DNA from: Zygaena filipendulae
Lineage: Eukaryota; Arthropoda; Insecta; Lepidoptera; Zygaenidae
Assembly (NCBI GenBank): GCA_907165275.2
Contig: OU015673.1
Coordinates: 201,001-265,000, forward strand
Direction of reading: 5' to 3'
DNA length: 64,000 nt
The notes under the pieces were generated by a model. That model did no database searches, had not been told where the DNA came from, and saw only the letters and a program-made list of their open reading frames with translations. A program made the position numbers and the translations under genes. Below, in pieces: positions 9,691 through 21,184 of the stretch (its first letter is position 1; each line of letters opens with the position of its first letter).

Positions 9691-10859
9691 GTATGTAGGT
9701 ATGTACTTGAATGAAATGAAGCGAAATTTCGATTCAAGTTAAGAAAAAAATTACCAACATAGCGTTGTATTTCGAAAACGATAAAAAAATACATTGGTTC
9801 TGCTCTTGTCTCGATATGTCTTCGTATATTAGATTTGAATACGTAAACTCTAAATTTACGGACGACCCAAAGATCTGTGGTTTGAATACTGATTTTGACC
9901 TTCGTAACTCTTTACAGTCCGATCACGACATTATGTCATCTAGGTATAAATATGTAGTACAGAAACGTTCTACATATAGCCTCCAATTCCCATTATTTGC
10001 TTAATATTTATGTCCACACTAGTTGGGCGGACTGTTTCCTACTCCGGTTTTTATTTGTTCAAAACTAGAAAAAGTATATCTGTGTTTAGTCAACTTATCG
10101 ATTGTTAAATAGATTTTTAGCAAAATTTCTGCCAGTTTAATGAATTGATAAAACACGGATTTTTTTTTTCAAAGAAAAACACCTCACCTTAAAAACTGTA
10201 AAGACAGTAATGAATTTAGTAATTTTTTTATCTTGTACATTATTTGTCATCATGTTCTATTTCAAAACTCAATGATAAATAAAATACACATCAATTTGGA
10301 CATAATAAGACTTGGACTTCATCATATTATATACCTTACTGGCTAATAACGTGTATTTCATGAAATTGTAGGGTACTGCAAAGTATAGCCAACTAATTAT
10401 TGTAAAAGTTTATTATGGCCCGGTCATAATACTTCGGTTTGAGTTGATATTGAGTGAGTTTCTAGCTATGTAGTGGTATGAACAAAAGTTTCACAGCTCA
10501 ACTTGTGAAGGTTACTTTTGATTGTGGTTCAGTTTATTTCTAGAATTGTGTTTGAATATTCATGTCAATAAAAGTTTTGAAGAGGTTATTGTAGGTTTAA
10601 GGGATTTTGTTTTATGATCCATTCAACAAAATTTCATATTTATACGGTTGGAATTTGATAACAAAAGTATAATCGCTAATATAATTATTGTGTTTTGGTT
10701 AAACTGTTTGTCTATTGACGTTATCTCTTTTTCTCTTCGCTCGTGCGACGTGGTTAGCTACAAATTTAACCACAGGCATGTCTTGATGGTTTGTATTTCA
10801 TTTATGGAGTCAACAAAAAACAGTATTACATCTTTACAAATAGTACATAGCTTTGAAAG
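9691..10859. other. AT-rich, no gene seen
   Basis: Short open frames (9765-10004, 10648-10911) have no recognisable motif and AT-driven composition. No repeat partner found. Confidence 0.3.
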
Positions 10860-11031
10860 CTTGGATGGATGGATGAATGTTTGTTACTCATTCACGCCAG
10901 ATCGATTTTGAATTGAAGTTAAATAGAATTTGGCTCAGAGATACATAGATTATAGTCTGGAATACCTGGAGAGTATCTTTTATCCCGGAATTCCCGAGAG
11001 AACTCGGAAATTATCGTGGGTGAATAGCTAG
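10860..11031 (+). mobile_element. Helitron-like, subfamily A, internally deleted
   Basis: ggatgaatgtttgttactca at the 5' side and tatcccggaattcccgagag .. gaatagctag at the 3' side are recognisable, with a decayed middle. Confidence 0.65.
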
Positions 11032-11596
11032 TAGCAAAATAAATGTGGAAAATTAAATACTTTAATCGCTTTCGTTGGTGATTATTATCAATAATTCCTG
11101 CATTTATCATTTATTGACTTCATACAATGTAGATACTTACTAAGGCTTACTCGACCTTTATTTTCGTCAATTTATTTTCGGCCGTTCTTCCCAAATGACC
11201 GAACCTTCTAAGCATTCTTCTCTGTATTTTAGTCTGTAGTTTATTTTTCAATTACAATCACGTGCGTCAATCGTCTGCGTGCGATGGTATGGGAACAATT
11301 TATTTTATTCGCGTCTTTTAGAAAGAAAACGTAGAGCGCACTCGTCGAACGGGGAAAAAAGGTTCACATGGAAAGGGATCTTTTGTGCTGTATCCTTGAA
11401 GCGACGCGAGATGTAAACAGTTTTCTTTTTGTCTGATTTTGAAAAGGAAATCTCTTATTTGTTGCTGCAATGAATTCGTGTTATTTTTTTATTGTTAGGT
11501 ACTCAATTTGGAATGCTTCCTGAAAGGTGTGGTGATTTTGACTATCTGAAATTAAGGATGTAGCCCTCTATAGTTTATACTTATGGTTACAATATG
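11032..11596. other. AT-rich, no gene seen
   Basis: No repeat partner or coding signal identified. Confidence 0.25.
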
Positions 11597-11725
11597 TCTA
11601 TACTAATAGTATAAATGATTTGATTTTTGTTTTCGTTTGTAGTGGATAAACCCAAAAACTATTCAACTGATTTTAAAAATTCTTTCACTAACAAGAAGCT
11701 AGGGTTTCTGAGTGATATAGGGTAC
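11597..11725 (+). mobile_element. Helitron-like, subfamily D, 5' part
   Basis: tctatactaatagtataaat, attcaactgattttaaaaat and gagtgatatagggtactttt match D. The hairpin end is replaced by the TTAACCGACTTCC repeat. Confidence 0.6.
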
Positions 11726-11781
11726 TTTTTAACCGACTTCCAAAAACGAGGAGGTTCTATGTTCGATTGTATGTATGTTTT
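11726..11781 (+). repeat. Short dispersed repeat (TTAACCGACTTCC type)
   Basis: ttaaccgacttccaaaaacg .. gttcgattgtatgtatgttt; an inverted match to 1037-1090 and 26377-26435. Confidence 0.65.
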
Positions 11782-12298
11782 TACTAATAAAAGTAAAAAA
11801 CAGTCATTGTCACAAATATTTGCCCATTTATAGGACACCGCAAAAGTTGTATAAAGGTTATTTAAAGGCGTTTTACACTGTCATTGCAAGGGTCAAAAGT
11901 TCACGCGGGTGAAATAATTTTTAAATTAAATATCGGTATGATTTTCATTTTATTTAATTAAATCATTCTTCTTCATATCAAATATCTTCATTTATAGTGA
12001 TTTTAGTATTTGAAAGGACGTTTTTTTACATTCATCGATATGGAAATATCTAAGATAGAAACGTGGTCTTTGACATTCGATTTATCGTTTTTAATGAGAG
12101 ATTCCTATTGAAATATATAAAATGTATAATAATCGAAGGCGACTTTCTTTTATATATTTTTTTTCATTTCTTTTTAAGATCGTCGATACTTAGATATTAT
12201 ACATAGATAGTATTATAATTAGATTAAATAAAATTATATTTTGTATCAAATATTAATTTTTTATACTATATCGGTAAATTTAAGAATACTAGCTGTTC
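11782..12298. other. AT-rich, nothing identified
   Basis: Very AT-rich with several tata/atat runs. No coding or repeat feature supported. Confidence 0.25.
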
Positions 12299-12598
12299 CC
12301 GCGGTTTCACTCGCGTTGGTTTCCGAGATCCCGCGGGTATTCCCAGATACAAGTACTACCCTATATTTTCTCTAAACCTACCCTTGACAACGTGTAGGTA
12401 GTGTTCAAAATTTAATGTAGTTTCTTCCACATTAATTTCGGATTTCTCGTAGGAATTCCAGGATAAAAAGTAGCCATGTCCTTTTCTGTACTCACGACAA
12501 CGTGTATGCAAAATTTCGTGGTGATCGGTTGAGCTGTTTAACCGAGAAAGCGTTACAAACAAACAAACTCACTTTCGCATTTACAATATTAGTAAGGA
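12299..12598 (-). mobile_element. Helitron-like, subfamily A with duplicated 3' half
   Basis: CTAG at 12299 and aattagtaaggA-type 5' end at 12598. Two successive modules (gagatcccgcgggtattccc .. acaacgtgtagg, then atttctcgtaggaattccag .. acaacgtgtatg) give a 300-bp copy. Confidence 0.8.
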
Positions 12599-12735
12599 GT
12601 TTCTATCTTATATATCGTAATTGATTCTACCTTTATAATTATATCTATAAAATAGATAAATATTTATTTATCGTTTTTATAAAGATGGTTAAGAAAACAA
12701 AGATATTGTTATTTATTGAAATTGCTAAGGACAAA

Positions 12736-12930
12736 TAATAATAATAATAAACCATTTATTTCCAATCACAGTGACTTATACACTACAGCAATAACTAGAC
12801 TTAAGGACACAAACAATATGAAACATGTAGCTAAGCCAAAGTGAGAGATCGGAATCCGTACTAGGAAACCCCGTGTTACAGGATTCCGGCCCCCATCTTC
12901 GGACCAAACTAAATCCAGGCAGATAAATTA
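12736..12930 (-). mobile_element. LINE 3' UTR with (TTA)n tail
   Basis: On the reverse strand it ends ggaaataaatggtttattat followed by ATT repeats, preceded by GC-richer sequence (gatgggggccggaatcctgt). This is typical of a 5'-truncated lepidopteran non-LTR element. Confidence 0.55.
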
Positions 12931-13056
12931 AAAAATAAGGAGAAAATTAACGGTTAATGGTTATACTTATATCACTATAACAGAGTATAATTAAATGTAT
13001 AAGTGTATGTTAGGGAATGTGTTTATTATTGTGAATTTGTGTTATCGCGCGGTAGA

Positions 13057-13063
13057 CGCGCGC

Positions 13064-13119
<56 letters not shown>

Positions 13120-13166
13120 GTGTGTGATGTGGGTGTGTGTGTGTGTGTGCGTGTGTGTGTGTGCGT
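13057..13166. repeat. (GT)n microsatellite
   Basis: About 110 bp of GT repeat begun by cgcgcgcg and broken by gatgtggg at about 13126. The two overlapping cysteine/valine open frames here are artefacts of the repeat. Confidence 0.9.
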
Positions 13167-13894
13167 CACATCATACCACAAAAAAAAATCTTTAGAGACG
13201 CTCATGACTTCTTAATAAGGAATCATAATTAGTCGGATTAAGGCAAGCAATAAAGAATACTGTGTTTCATAGACTCAGTTTGCAAACTTTGTAAACACTG
13301 AAAATAGTACAACATAAATGGTGAAACAGTTAAATAAACTCTTATTCTAAGCCTGTCGGCACTTTGTCAAGAAAACAGTTGGGGAGTGGGAGCCTTTTGT
13401 ACTGAGCGTATCTTAAACTTGGTATAAAGCTGAGGATAAAGGGGGGCACGAGAAAAGTCATGATTTATGTGTTGGATATCGTAATCTCGGAAGGGCCCGG
13501 AAGGCATTGGAAGCGGTGGAGTTATGGGGCGCTTCCTAGCGGGCCGTACCGAAATTAAAATGTGACGCAGATTTTGTGATGCGAACTCCTTTCTATATAT
13601 CCTTACCGTTTTTTTAGTTCGATTTTTGTGAATAGAAGGGAAGTGGGTTGTTCAGCTCAGCGACACTACCTTGAAGCAAAAGTCACTATGGACTTATGCG
13701 TGAACTTCCTTACCAACTTTGGAATACTTAACCAAATTCTTATGAGCGCGTCATGCATTGCATTGGTGAGGTTGGCACAAAATGCTTTCATAGATCGGTT
13801 CAGCGATTAGTATGAAAGTGCCGAATCTTAGTGGTTATTTGCTCAGTGGGGTTGTTGATCGGTGGAGATCGTAGCGAGCAAGTGATTACCTTCT
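13167..13894. other. No gene; unique sequence
   Basis: GC-balanced patches (13440-13560, 13840-13900) have no partner. Short open frames are unsupported. Confidence 0.3.
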
Positions 13895-14140
13895 CTCTGG
13901 TAGCGAGTGGACGCCTGTCGCGTTATCTATTCGATATTTTCACCTCCGTTCAGCAGCCATTTTGTTTTACAAGAGAAGCTGGTTTTCGAGAGAGAATCGT
14001 GTTTTATCTTGGGGAACAATCTAATACTGTCATTGGCGTTTTGCTATAATTACTTTAATTACTAAAAATACGTAGGTACACTGGCAGAATTAAATGCGAT
14101 AAATCGCGATAGCTCGCCATAATTGAAGAAGAAGAAGGGA
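13895..14140 (+). repeat. Dispersed retroposon-like repeat with (GAA)n tail, copy 1
   Basis: gagagagaatcgtgttttat, cttggggaacaatctaatac and tgtcattggcgtttt match 17785-17956. It ends cgccataattgaagaagaag. A ~65-bp segment is inserted before the tail. Confidence 0.55.
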
Positions 14141-14241
14141 AGTGTCAAATATTGATGGCAGAAAAGTATTTGAAGATATTGTGTAACGAGCTGTTGCTAT
14201 GATTTTGTTAAGTATGTGGCAAATAAGAATATATATACTTA

Positions 14242-14429
14242 CTAGCGGTCCCCCGTGATTTCATCCGCGGTATTTTCGGAGTTTCCGCGGGGATTCCAGG
14301 ATAAAACTATCCTATCTTTTAGGTTGGGCCAAATTAAAACATAGTGACGAAATTTCATCACGATCGATTCAGTAGTTTAGGAGACCATCGCGGACAAACA
14401 ACGTGATGCGTAATTTATATATATTAAGA
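14242..14429 (-). mobile_element. Helitron-like, subfamily C
   Basis: CTAGCGGTCCCCCGTGATTT hairpin end, then tatcctatcttttaggttgg and acaacgtgatgcg, ending tatatattaaga. Lacks the extra module seen at 7565 and 37080. Confidence 0.8.
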
Positions 14430-14430
14430 A

Positions 14431-14589
14431 CTAGCTGTGCCCCGCGGTTTCACCCGCGTGAGTTTTGGGATCAGGAACCTTTGCGGACGCAGGCAGAACA
14501 ACCCGCCAAAGTTTTATCATATTAGGACCAATGGTTTCGAAACGCATAGAGGACAGACATACAAACATTCATTTATATTTATAAAGAAG
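14431..14589 (-). mobile_element. Helitron-like, degraded internal part
   Basis: ctagctgtgccccgcggttt 3' end, with a 5' half related to subfamily G/C (gaaacgcatagaggacagac). Directly adjoins the previous copy. Confidence 0.65.
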
Positions 14590-14609
14590 AAAAATTAATA
14601 AATAAATAA

Positions 14610-15086
14610 ATAGCTGTGCCCCGCGGTTTCACCCGCGGTAATTTCGGAGTTCCGCGATAAAAAGTACCCTATATCCTTCTCTGTACCCCTGACAACGTGT
14701 ATGCCAAATTTCATCCAAATCCGTTCAGCCGTTTTTGCGTGATCAAACGTATGCCAGGATAAGAGCTCGAAAGCGCATTTTCATCCGACTTGCTTCAAAT
14801 TTATCGTCACTGCTCAGCTCCTATGGGTCTTAGCGTAATGGTTTATAACCTATAACCTGCCCAGAAGGATGGACTACAATCGTACCAAGTTTGGTTAAAA
14901 TCCCATCAGTAGTTTTTGACCCATGCGTGCACATACAGACAGACAGACAGACAGACAGACAGATAAAAAATTTACTGATCGCATTTTTGGCATCAGTATC
15001 GAACACCATTCATCCTCCAATATTAATTTTGAATATATATGAAATGTACAGAATTGACCTCTCTACAGTTTTACTATAAGTATAGA
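14610..15086 (-). mobile_element. Chimeric Helitron-like, A-type 3' part joined to E-type 5' part
   Basis: The 3' hairpin and A module (acccctgacaacgtgtatgc, ccgtttttgcgtgat) run to about 14745. An E-type half with cccatgcgtgcacatacaga, a (CAGA)n tract (14935-14962) and gtataga as terminus follows. The E half recurs at 34618-34886. Confidence 0.65.
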
Positions 15087-15236
15087 TAATAATACGTTGT
15101 TTATCCATTTGATTGAGTACGCAATAGGATAAAATTGTTGGGATTTGGATTTGCAACTCAGCTTAAAAAACTCTTGCATTCACACTAAACCATAATTGAT
15201 TGTATTCAGCAAACCAAGCAATTGGTGGTATTTAAT

Positions 15237-15344
15237 ACGTGCCCCGCGGTTTCACCCGCGCTCATTTCGGAGTTTCCGCGGGAATAACGGGATAATGAAT
15301 AACACAAACAAAGAAACTCATTCGCGTTTATAATATTAATTAAG
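15237..15344 (-). mobile_element. Helitron-like, subfamily A, internally deleted
   Basis: gccccgcggtttcacccgcg hairpin and aactcattcgcgtttataat 5' end are kept; the central ~90 bp are missing. Confidence 0.7.
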
Positions 15345-15394
15345 ATTACATAACATTGTATATTTAGCTATAATATATTTAAATTGTAAGTACA

Positions 15395-15535
15395 TATTCA
15401 GCCCAAAAAGTGGAACCCTCTACCTAAATGTTCGTAAAACAAAGTCCGCTTCGCTGGGAATTGAATTCAAGACCTTTTGATGACAAAATGGCATCATGAC
15501 TACCATTGCCAAACTGTACCCAAAGTCAATAGGCG
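15395..15535 (-). mobile_element. tRNA-headed SINE, family 3, decayed
   Basis: aaagtggaaccctctaccta, aacaaagtccgcttcgctgg and gggaattgaattcaagacc (box B, reversed) match the better copy at 26795-26964. Confidence 0.5.
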
Positions 15536-16640
15536 AAGGTTGTTTATAAACCATCTGCCAGAGATGTGCATCAACAATTCACGCAGAAACCTACATAAAA
15601 ACTTCAAAGCCTACACCGTCTAAAAATAAAGAATGTTTTTACGTAACTAAAACCACGAGAGGCGTATAAAATTTTTACAGCACCTTCCGTGACAAGAACT
15701 CTTCGGCTATAACTCCTGAAATTACCGAATAAAATTTAGTGATACGGCAACCAACCAAAAACATCACCGCATCGCCAACTTAATGACCTTATGAAATATA
15801 TGCAGTCGTGGCTTTGCTGACTCCACAATTCACTTCGCTATATTGATTTCCGAAATTCACTTTAGCATCCAAAATTAAGCTGTAACTACCTGCTATTAAA
15901 GTTCAAAATCTTATGTAGAGAAAGTAACAAACAGATGAAGAGATGTCATGTACATTGTACAATCCAGTTGAGTTGAATAACTTAAACCGTAGTGTACAGT
16001 CAGCAGTACAAATATGTAAAAACTTTTGACACATTGAACCTTATTGTAATAGTAATAAAGTTCAAACCAAACCAGAGTGTTTACATGCTGCCGCCTGTAC
16101 ACGCGGTATTGCAAAATTTTACAGTTTCGAGCCGCAGTGTTATCGGAATAAAGTTGAAAATTGAATGTTTTATTTGAGTTATTGGATTTGCAGACATGGC
16201 GCGTGCAAACAAAACTGTCTGTGTATTATTTTCTCTCTTTATTGTATTCCTCTTATGTCTTGCTCGTAGGATATTCAAGTATCTACGGCTGTGTTTGTGC
16301 ACGAAGCTGCATTTGCAAACATCTGCTTGCCTTTTACAACTTTATTTATTGCAGCTATTTCGCAGCCATTTTTATCTGAAGTTCTGCGTTTATATTAAAA
16401 CAGTTTCTGAAGGTTTATTAATTTTGTGATCAGAGTTTATTGTGTAAAATGAAATGATATTGTTATTTTTTAATTATCCACATGTTTTCACTGTAAGTGT
16501 GACTTGAACCAGTGCCCAAGTACTCACTTTTCGACCACAACAGCTACTTAAAATAATTCATAATTCATTTAATCGCAAGAATATGGTACAAATAGATGTC
16601 AATTTATAAAAAAATATTTGACCACATATTCGCCGTATTG
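15536..16640. other. No gene seen
   Basis: Unique AT-rich sequence with several mutually overlapping short open frames around 15911-16429. None has a known domain. No splice-plus-coding pattern identified. Confidence 0.3.
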
Positions 16641-16960
16641 GCGTGCAAGTTTATGCAGAATAAAATTAAAATAAAACAATATCCAAATATAATAAAGAAT
16701 TAACTAAAAAAAAACAAAATCAATTAAAAAGAAAACAAAAAAAAATCAATTGTCAGAATAAAAATTAAAATAAATCATAGTTAATATAAAAACAAATATG
16801 GATCAAAATTAAAATAGAGACAAAATTAAATCAAAATTAAAACAAGATTAATCACAAAAATAAAACCACAATCAAAACTGAAATAAAATTAAAATCAAAG
16901 TTCCTGCACAGTAAAAAAAAGAAATTAAATTCGAAGTCATGATTTTAAAAAATGTGTCTT
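16641..16960. repeat. A-rich low-complexity tract
   Basis: Irregular repeats of aaaattaaaat and aatcaaaatt over about 300 bp. Confidence 0.7.
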
Positions 16961-17784
16961 TTTTTTTGCAAATTACAAATGTCAAATACAATTTTATGTT
17001 ACATTCACAAATATGTCGAAATATCCACTACAGAGTGATATAGTTAGTGTTACGTGCCCAAGAAATCTTTTACTGAGTAAAAACAATGGACGCACAACCA
17101 TTGCTTTATTTTTTTATTAAATAAAATATTAAAGTATTTCGGAAAACATAATAGAGATATTATGTACCTACTAATTCATTATAACGGCGGTAATATTAAA
17201 AAATAAGAATGTTATATCTATGTAATGTAATATATACAATAATGTATATTATTGTATATCTACACATATCATATAATAGATATTGTAAAAAACCTGTAAA
17301 AACCACTTCATTAAATATATTAAATAATAAATACTCAGCTGTGGTATTAGCACAGATAAAATATTATACTACAATTAGTAACAAATTAGCTGTAGACTGA
17401 TTGAAGTAGTTAAAGATTCTATTCATTTGAATTTGAGCCACATTTTAATGAAATATAACTCAAATTCACATAATTATATTACGTACACCGCTCACTGCGA
17501 ACTCTCCCGAGAACCGACCCCGCTGAACCCATCGTCGGTATTAACCGCCCAATCACGGAAAGCGTATTACAAGATCGAACATACTAATTAGAACGGATTT
17601 GGCCAGACTCGGGCATGATACGAAATTAGCACAGGTTACGTTGGTTTTGCGGCTGCCTCTGATATAGAATCGTTGCTCAGCGAGTTTGAATAGGTTTTCG
17701 TTAGAGCCACTTAGAATGATGACATTGGCAGTCTAGAGACTAATGGCGATATTTTGAACGATAACCAAAAACAGGGTTGTTGAC
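16961..17784. other. AT-rich, then a GC-balanced unique patch (17485-17740)
   Basis: 17485-17740 (gaactctcccgagaaccgac, accgcccaatcacggaaagc) has no partner in the window and could be a conserved non-coding element. No coding frame is supported. Confidence 0.3.
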
Positions 17785-17956
17785 GAGTGAAAGCCGTACC
17801 GAAAACACGCGTGTCACGTTGTATTCGTTATTTCAGTCACTTTTCAGTATCTATTTTGGACCCTGAGCAGGAAACTAGCTTTCAAGAGAGCCATGTTTTA
17901 ACTTGGGGAACAATCTAACATTGTCATTGGCGTTTCGCCATAATTGAAGAATTAGA
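17785..17956 (+). repeat. Dispersed retroposon-like repeat with GAA tail, copy 2
   Basis: acttggggaacaatctaaca, ttgtcattggcgtttcgcca and taattgaagaa align with 13895-14140. A further gaagaagaagaagaa run stands at 18022-18037. Confidence 0.55.
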
Positions 17957-18039
17957 TGAAGAGATTTTTATTATTAAGAAACATGGTCATTGGCAAATTA
18001 TAATTATAGACGCCATTATTAAAGAAGAAGAAGAAGAAC

Positions 18040-18890
18040 CAAAAACCGAGCCATAACACGTCATAATTATATTTGTTTTTAGAATTGTAGATTTCTTTAG
18101 GTCGTGCCGGTCGTTCAAGTTCGGTCAAAGGTTAACTAACATTATATTTTATATGAGAGTTGAAGCGTCATGTTTAAAATAATCAAATATTAAATATTAT
18201 TTTAATATTTGACATTTTAAAGGTTTTGTTTTGTTAATGTACTTTACAACTTGCCATCGATGACTTGGGCAGAATTCTTGTGAAGAAACAAACGAGTGTG
18301 TGAACAATTTGAACTCTAAAGATTTTTAAACACAAATGTTTAGCTTTAGAAACAGAAAGCTTCTTATTTGCTACATAATTTGGAGCACATACATTTTTCA
18401 TAGAATAGGCTACGCAAAAACAGCTTGTAAGTTTACAAAGGGCTCTATTATCGTTTAAAGTTAAAAAAAATATTGTTGAACTGAGCAAAGAACTGTCACC
18501 TAAGAATTCTTCACACAGCACATTCAGGGTTTCCTTAAGGTTCATTTCATAAAATTTTATGAATTTGCCTGATCTACTGCAATCCATACCAATCTGTGTT
18601 TTATACGGCTATAAATTTAGCAACATGTATGTATGATACTGCTTACTCATACTTCCTAAGTTTATCCATTCCGGGGTGTCGCATGGCCGTTTTGAAGTTC
18701 CGCCTAAGGACTTAAGGGACCGTTAAGCCTTTGAAGGCATCTTAGGAAATTGTTTGCGTTACTACGCCGAAAGGCATTAACGTGATGTATGTTTGAACAG
18801 GACGTCTATAGAAATTCCGATTCAACATCAAAACCTTATTCCAAAGCAAGTGTCGAAGCTTAAAATGAGGAAACTTATTTGCTATCGGCT
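18040..18890. other. No gene supported
   Basis: A 117-codon reverse-strand open frame (18234-18587) is the longest here, but it has no recognisable domain, no family match that I know and AT-rich surroundings, so I do not call it a gene. Confidence 0.3.
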
Positions 18891-18892
18891 AT

Positions 18893-18985
18893 TTCGTAGA
18901 GTGTCTACGAGCTCGTGATGCTACGTCGTAACTAGTCTACGGGCTACGAGATATCGTAGCTACAGCGTAGCTTTGCTACACTATC
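18893..18985. repeat. Cluster of CTACG/CGTAG motifs, copy 1
   Basis: About eight CTACG or CGTAG words in 93 bp, including the imperfect palindrome gctacgagatatcgtagc (18943-18960). A related cluster lies at 35512-35582. Confidence 0.5.
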
Positions 18986-19042
18986 GTGCTTTTACTACTA
19001 CTTGTATAATATTATGTTTTACAAAGTTACCTGCTTGGCGTC

Positions 19043-19457
19043 ACCTTACTCATATTATTATATAGAAGTAAAGTTGTGAGTTTGTGAAGTTGTAAGGGGT
19101 AATCTTTGCATCTACTTGTAACGAGGCGGCTATATGCCACTCGTTATGATATCCCGCCTCATTTCTAATACTTTATTTTTTTGTAATCTATTCTTTTTAT
19201 ATTTAAAATACTTTTTTGGCAGAACTGAATATGAATTTTTAACAACAACTCAAAATTATATTTTTTTTTTTTATTATTTATTTTATTGAGCTAGCCGAAG
19301 GCCCTATTATCCAGAACCTCACATACTGAACCGATTTTGGAAATTCTTTCACCGTTAGAATTTTACATTATCCTTGAGTGACATAAGCTATATTGTAACT
19401 CGGAATTCCCGTGGAAACTCTGAAACTACTGCGAGTGAAACCGAGGGGAACAGCTAG
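19043..19457 (+). mobile_element. Helitron-like, subfamily D, split by the solo-LTR-like element
   Basis: 5' part to 19116 (gtgagtttgtgaagttgtaa .. gcatctact) and 3' part from 19324 (actgaaccgattttggaaat .. gaacagctag). Removing 19117-19327 restores the usual atctactgaaccg junction. Confidence 0.8.
19117..19323 (+). mobile_element. Solo-LTR-like element, copy 1 (TG..CA, 207 bp)
   Basis: Begins TGTAACGAGGCGGC and ends GAACCTCACA; TACT stands on both sides (19113-19116, 19324-19327). TG/CA ends plus a 4-bp duplication fit an LTR retrotransposon solo LTR. Interior: a hairpin (gaggcgg .. cccgcctc) near the 5' end, then AT-rich filler, and gctagccgaaggcc near the 3' end. No protein is encoded. 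Confidence 0.7.
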
Positions 19458-20423
19458 TACATAATATAATCACGCCTGCCTTCTGATGTAATAGGATGTA
19501 CAGACTTCATATTATCTTCATTCAACTGTAAGGCTGTCTTATTTTTAAATAAATGGTTACCATTTCAATGATTTATAAGTTTGTGGGTTACTGTAAAATC
19601 GATGTGTTGTAAATAATTTATGTTTACAATTTTATGATGATAAAAAGACCAAGTGTTCAAGCCAATTGTGGTAAATCTCTGTTTTGTTTACCTTGTATTA
19701 ATATTTACATAATCTCCCATATATACCGGATAAGCGCTTTTAATGCAAATTACTTTTATGATTTATTTTCCCACTCCTGTAGTTTATCGTGATTTTATGT
19801 ATCTAGATTTATACGTGACATGTGAAAATATAATCGTAACAAAATATGAAAGAAAGAAACCAAATCGAAGACATCCCTCTTCAGTGTCAAGAGTCGTATT
19901 GGCTCATGGGGAAATCAATTCTATTTATTCATGGACGTCAGAGTTTAAATTTGCATGGCAAATATCCGAACTGCGTGCTGTCCGCAGTCAATGTAAAATT
20001 GAGTCGTATTCCGAAAGTGTTACGGTGTAGTTTAAAATGCAAAGGATTGAGATTTAAATTCAAAACTGCCGCAGTTCGTCGACTCGAGTCTTGCACTTAC
20101 ATTTAAAATCTTTGTCCTTTTTGTGTTTTCCTCTTGTTATTTATTGTATTTTTTCCTTCAAAATACAATTGATTGTGTTCTCTTTGTTTTTATTGTTACT
20201 AACGTTTATTTTCATGTTTATTGTATATCAAATAAAGCTCAATATTACTTTGAATGTCCTTTGATTAATGTAGACAGATGTTATTATAGATTTGAGAAGT
20301 TATTGCATTATCTCAGTGTTTATAATATATCAAGAGAAGTTTAAACTTAGCCATTCAAGTTTATAATGTTTTTAGGAGTTTCACATTAAGTATGACTTGA
20401 TATGAGGATCGTTAAAGTCTTTT
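19458..20423. other. AT-rich, no gene supported
   Basis: Overlapping open frames of 86-95 codons (19743-20106) in a non-repetitive patch have no recognised domain. Confidence 0.3.
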
Positions 20424-20439
20424 TTGCAGTTATATGACA

Positions 20440-20770
20440 ACAGTTTTAGTGTAGTGGTAAGTGGTAAGTGGAACTTGACTGTTGTAGTCGCAGGCAGGCG
20501 TCGCGGCTTCGATCCCCGCAATAGAGCAAATAAATTAACTAGAGAGGATATGTTTGCGGGGCAGCCGCGCTACCGTTGCAAAGGAAGTTCGAGCATATTC
20601 TTTAACGAGCCCAAAACTTCTTTTGCTGCCATCCCAAGTATATTTACCACAACATTCTGCGTGATGAACAATTTTGTGTCAAAAATCACCCGGCGACACT
20701 GGTATTCATCTGTTTTCATACTAAACTAAGTTGATGTCCCTTCTATCTGTTATTTTCGGTTCTGTGATCC
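20440..20770 (+). mobile_element. tRNA-derived SINE, family 2, full-length copy
   Basis: Box A-like tagtgtagtggtaagtgg (20448-20465) and box B-like ggcttcgatcccc (20505-20517), then the body shared with 5680-5995. The tail ctaagttgatgtcccttcta .. ttctgtgatc also occurs at 31901-31985 and 42785-42850. Confidence 0.7.
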
Positions 20771-20951
20771 CCCATTTATAGGGTAAACAATTAAGCATTA
20801 ATATATTAGCATAATATAGCATAAGACGTGTTTTCTTGACTTTGGGTTTTCAGTAACATAAATATTTATTTACAAAAAAAAAGTTACTCGTTTATAGGTA
20901 AATCTTATATTTAGATAGTAATATAGATTTATTAATTTATTTTATTATTAA

Positions 20952-21161
20952 CTAGCTGTGCCCCGTGGTTTCATCCGCGTTAATTTTGGAGTTCCCGCGG
21001 GAATTCCGGGATAACAAGTATGTCCTTCTCTGTACCCTTGACAACGTGCTTGCCAAATTTCATCCAAATCCGTTCAGCCGTTTTTGCGTGATTGAGTAAC
21101 AAACATCCAAACATCTAAACATCCAAACATCCATACTTTCACATTTATAATATTATTAGGA
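20952..21161 (-). mobile_element. Helitron-like, subfamily A, full length
   Basis: A|CTAGCTGTGCCCCGTGG .. attattaggA|T; both ends and the A/T target are intact over 210 bp. A short (CATCCAAA)n expansion is near the 5' end. Confidence 0.85.
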
Positions 21162-21184
21162 TATAGGAAATCGCATTAGAGACC

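Noticed and set aside
12995..13215. Overlapping cysteine/valine-rich open frames
   Set aside because: They are translations of the (GT)n microsatellite.
14935..14962. CRISPR-like or satellite array of CAGA units
   Set aside because: It is the short tetramer tract that is part of the E-type Helitron.
18234..18587. 117-codon reverse-strand open frame
   Set aside because: No recognisable domain, no splice or promoter context, and long AT-rich frames of this size occur by chance in 64 kb.
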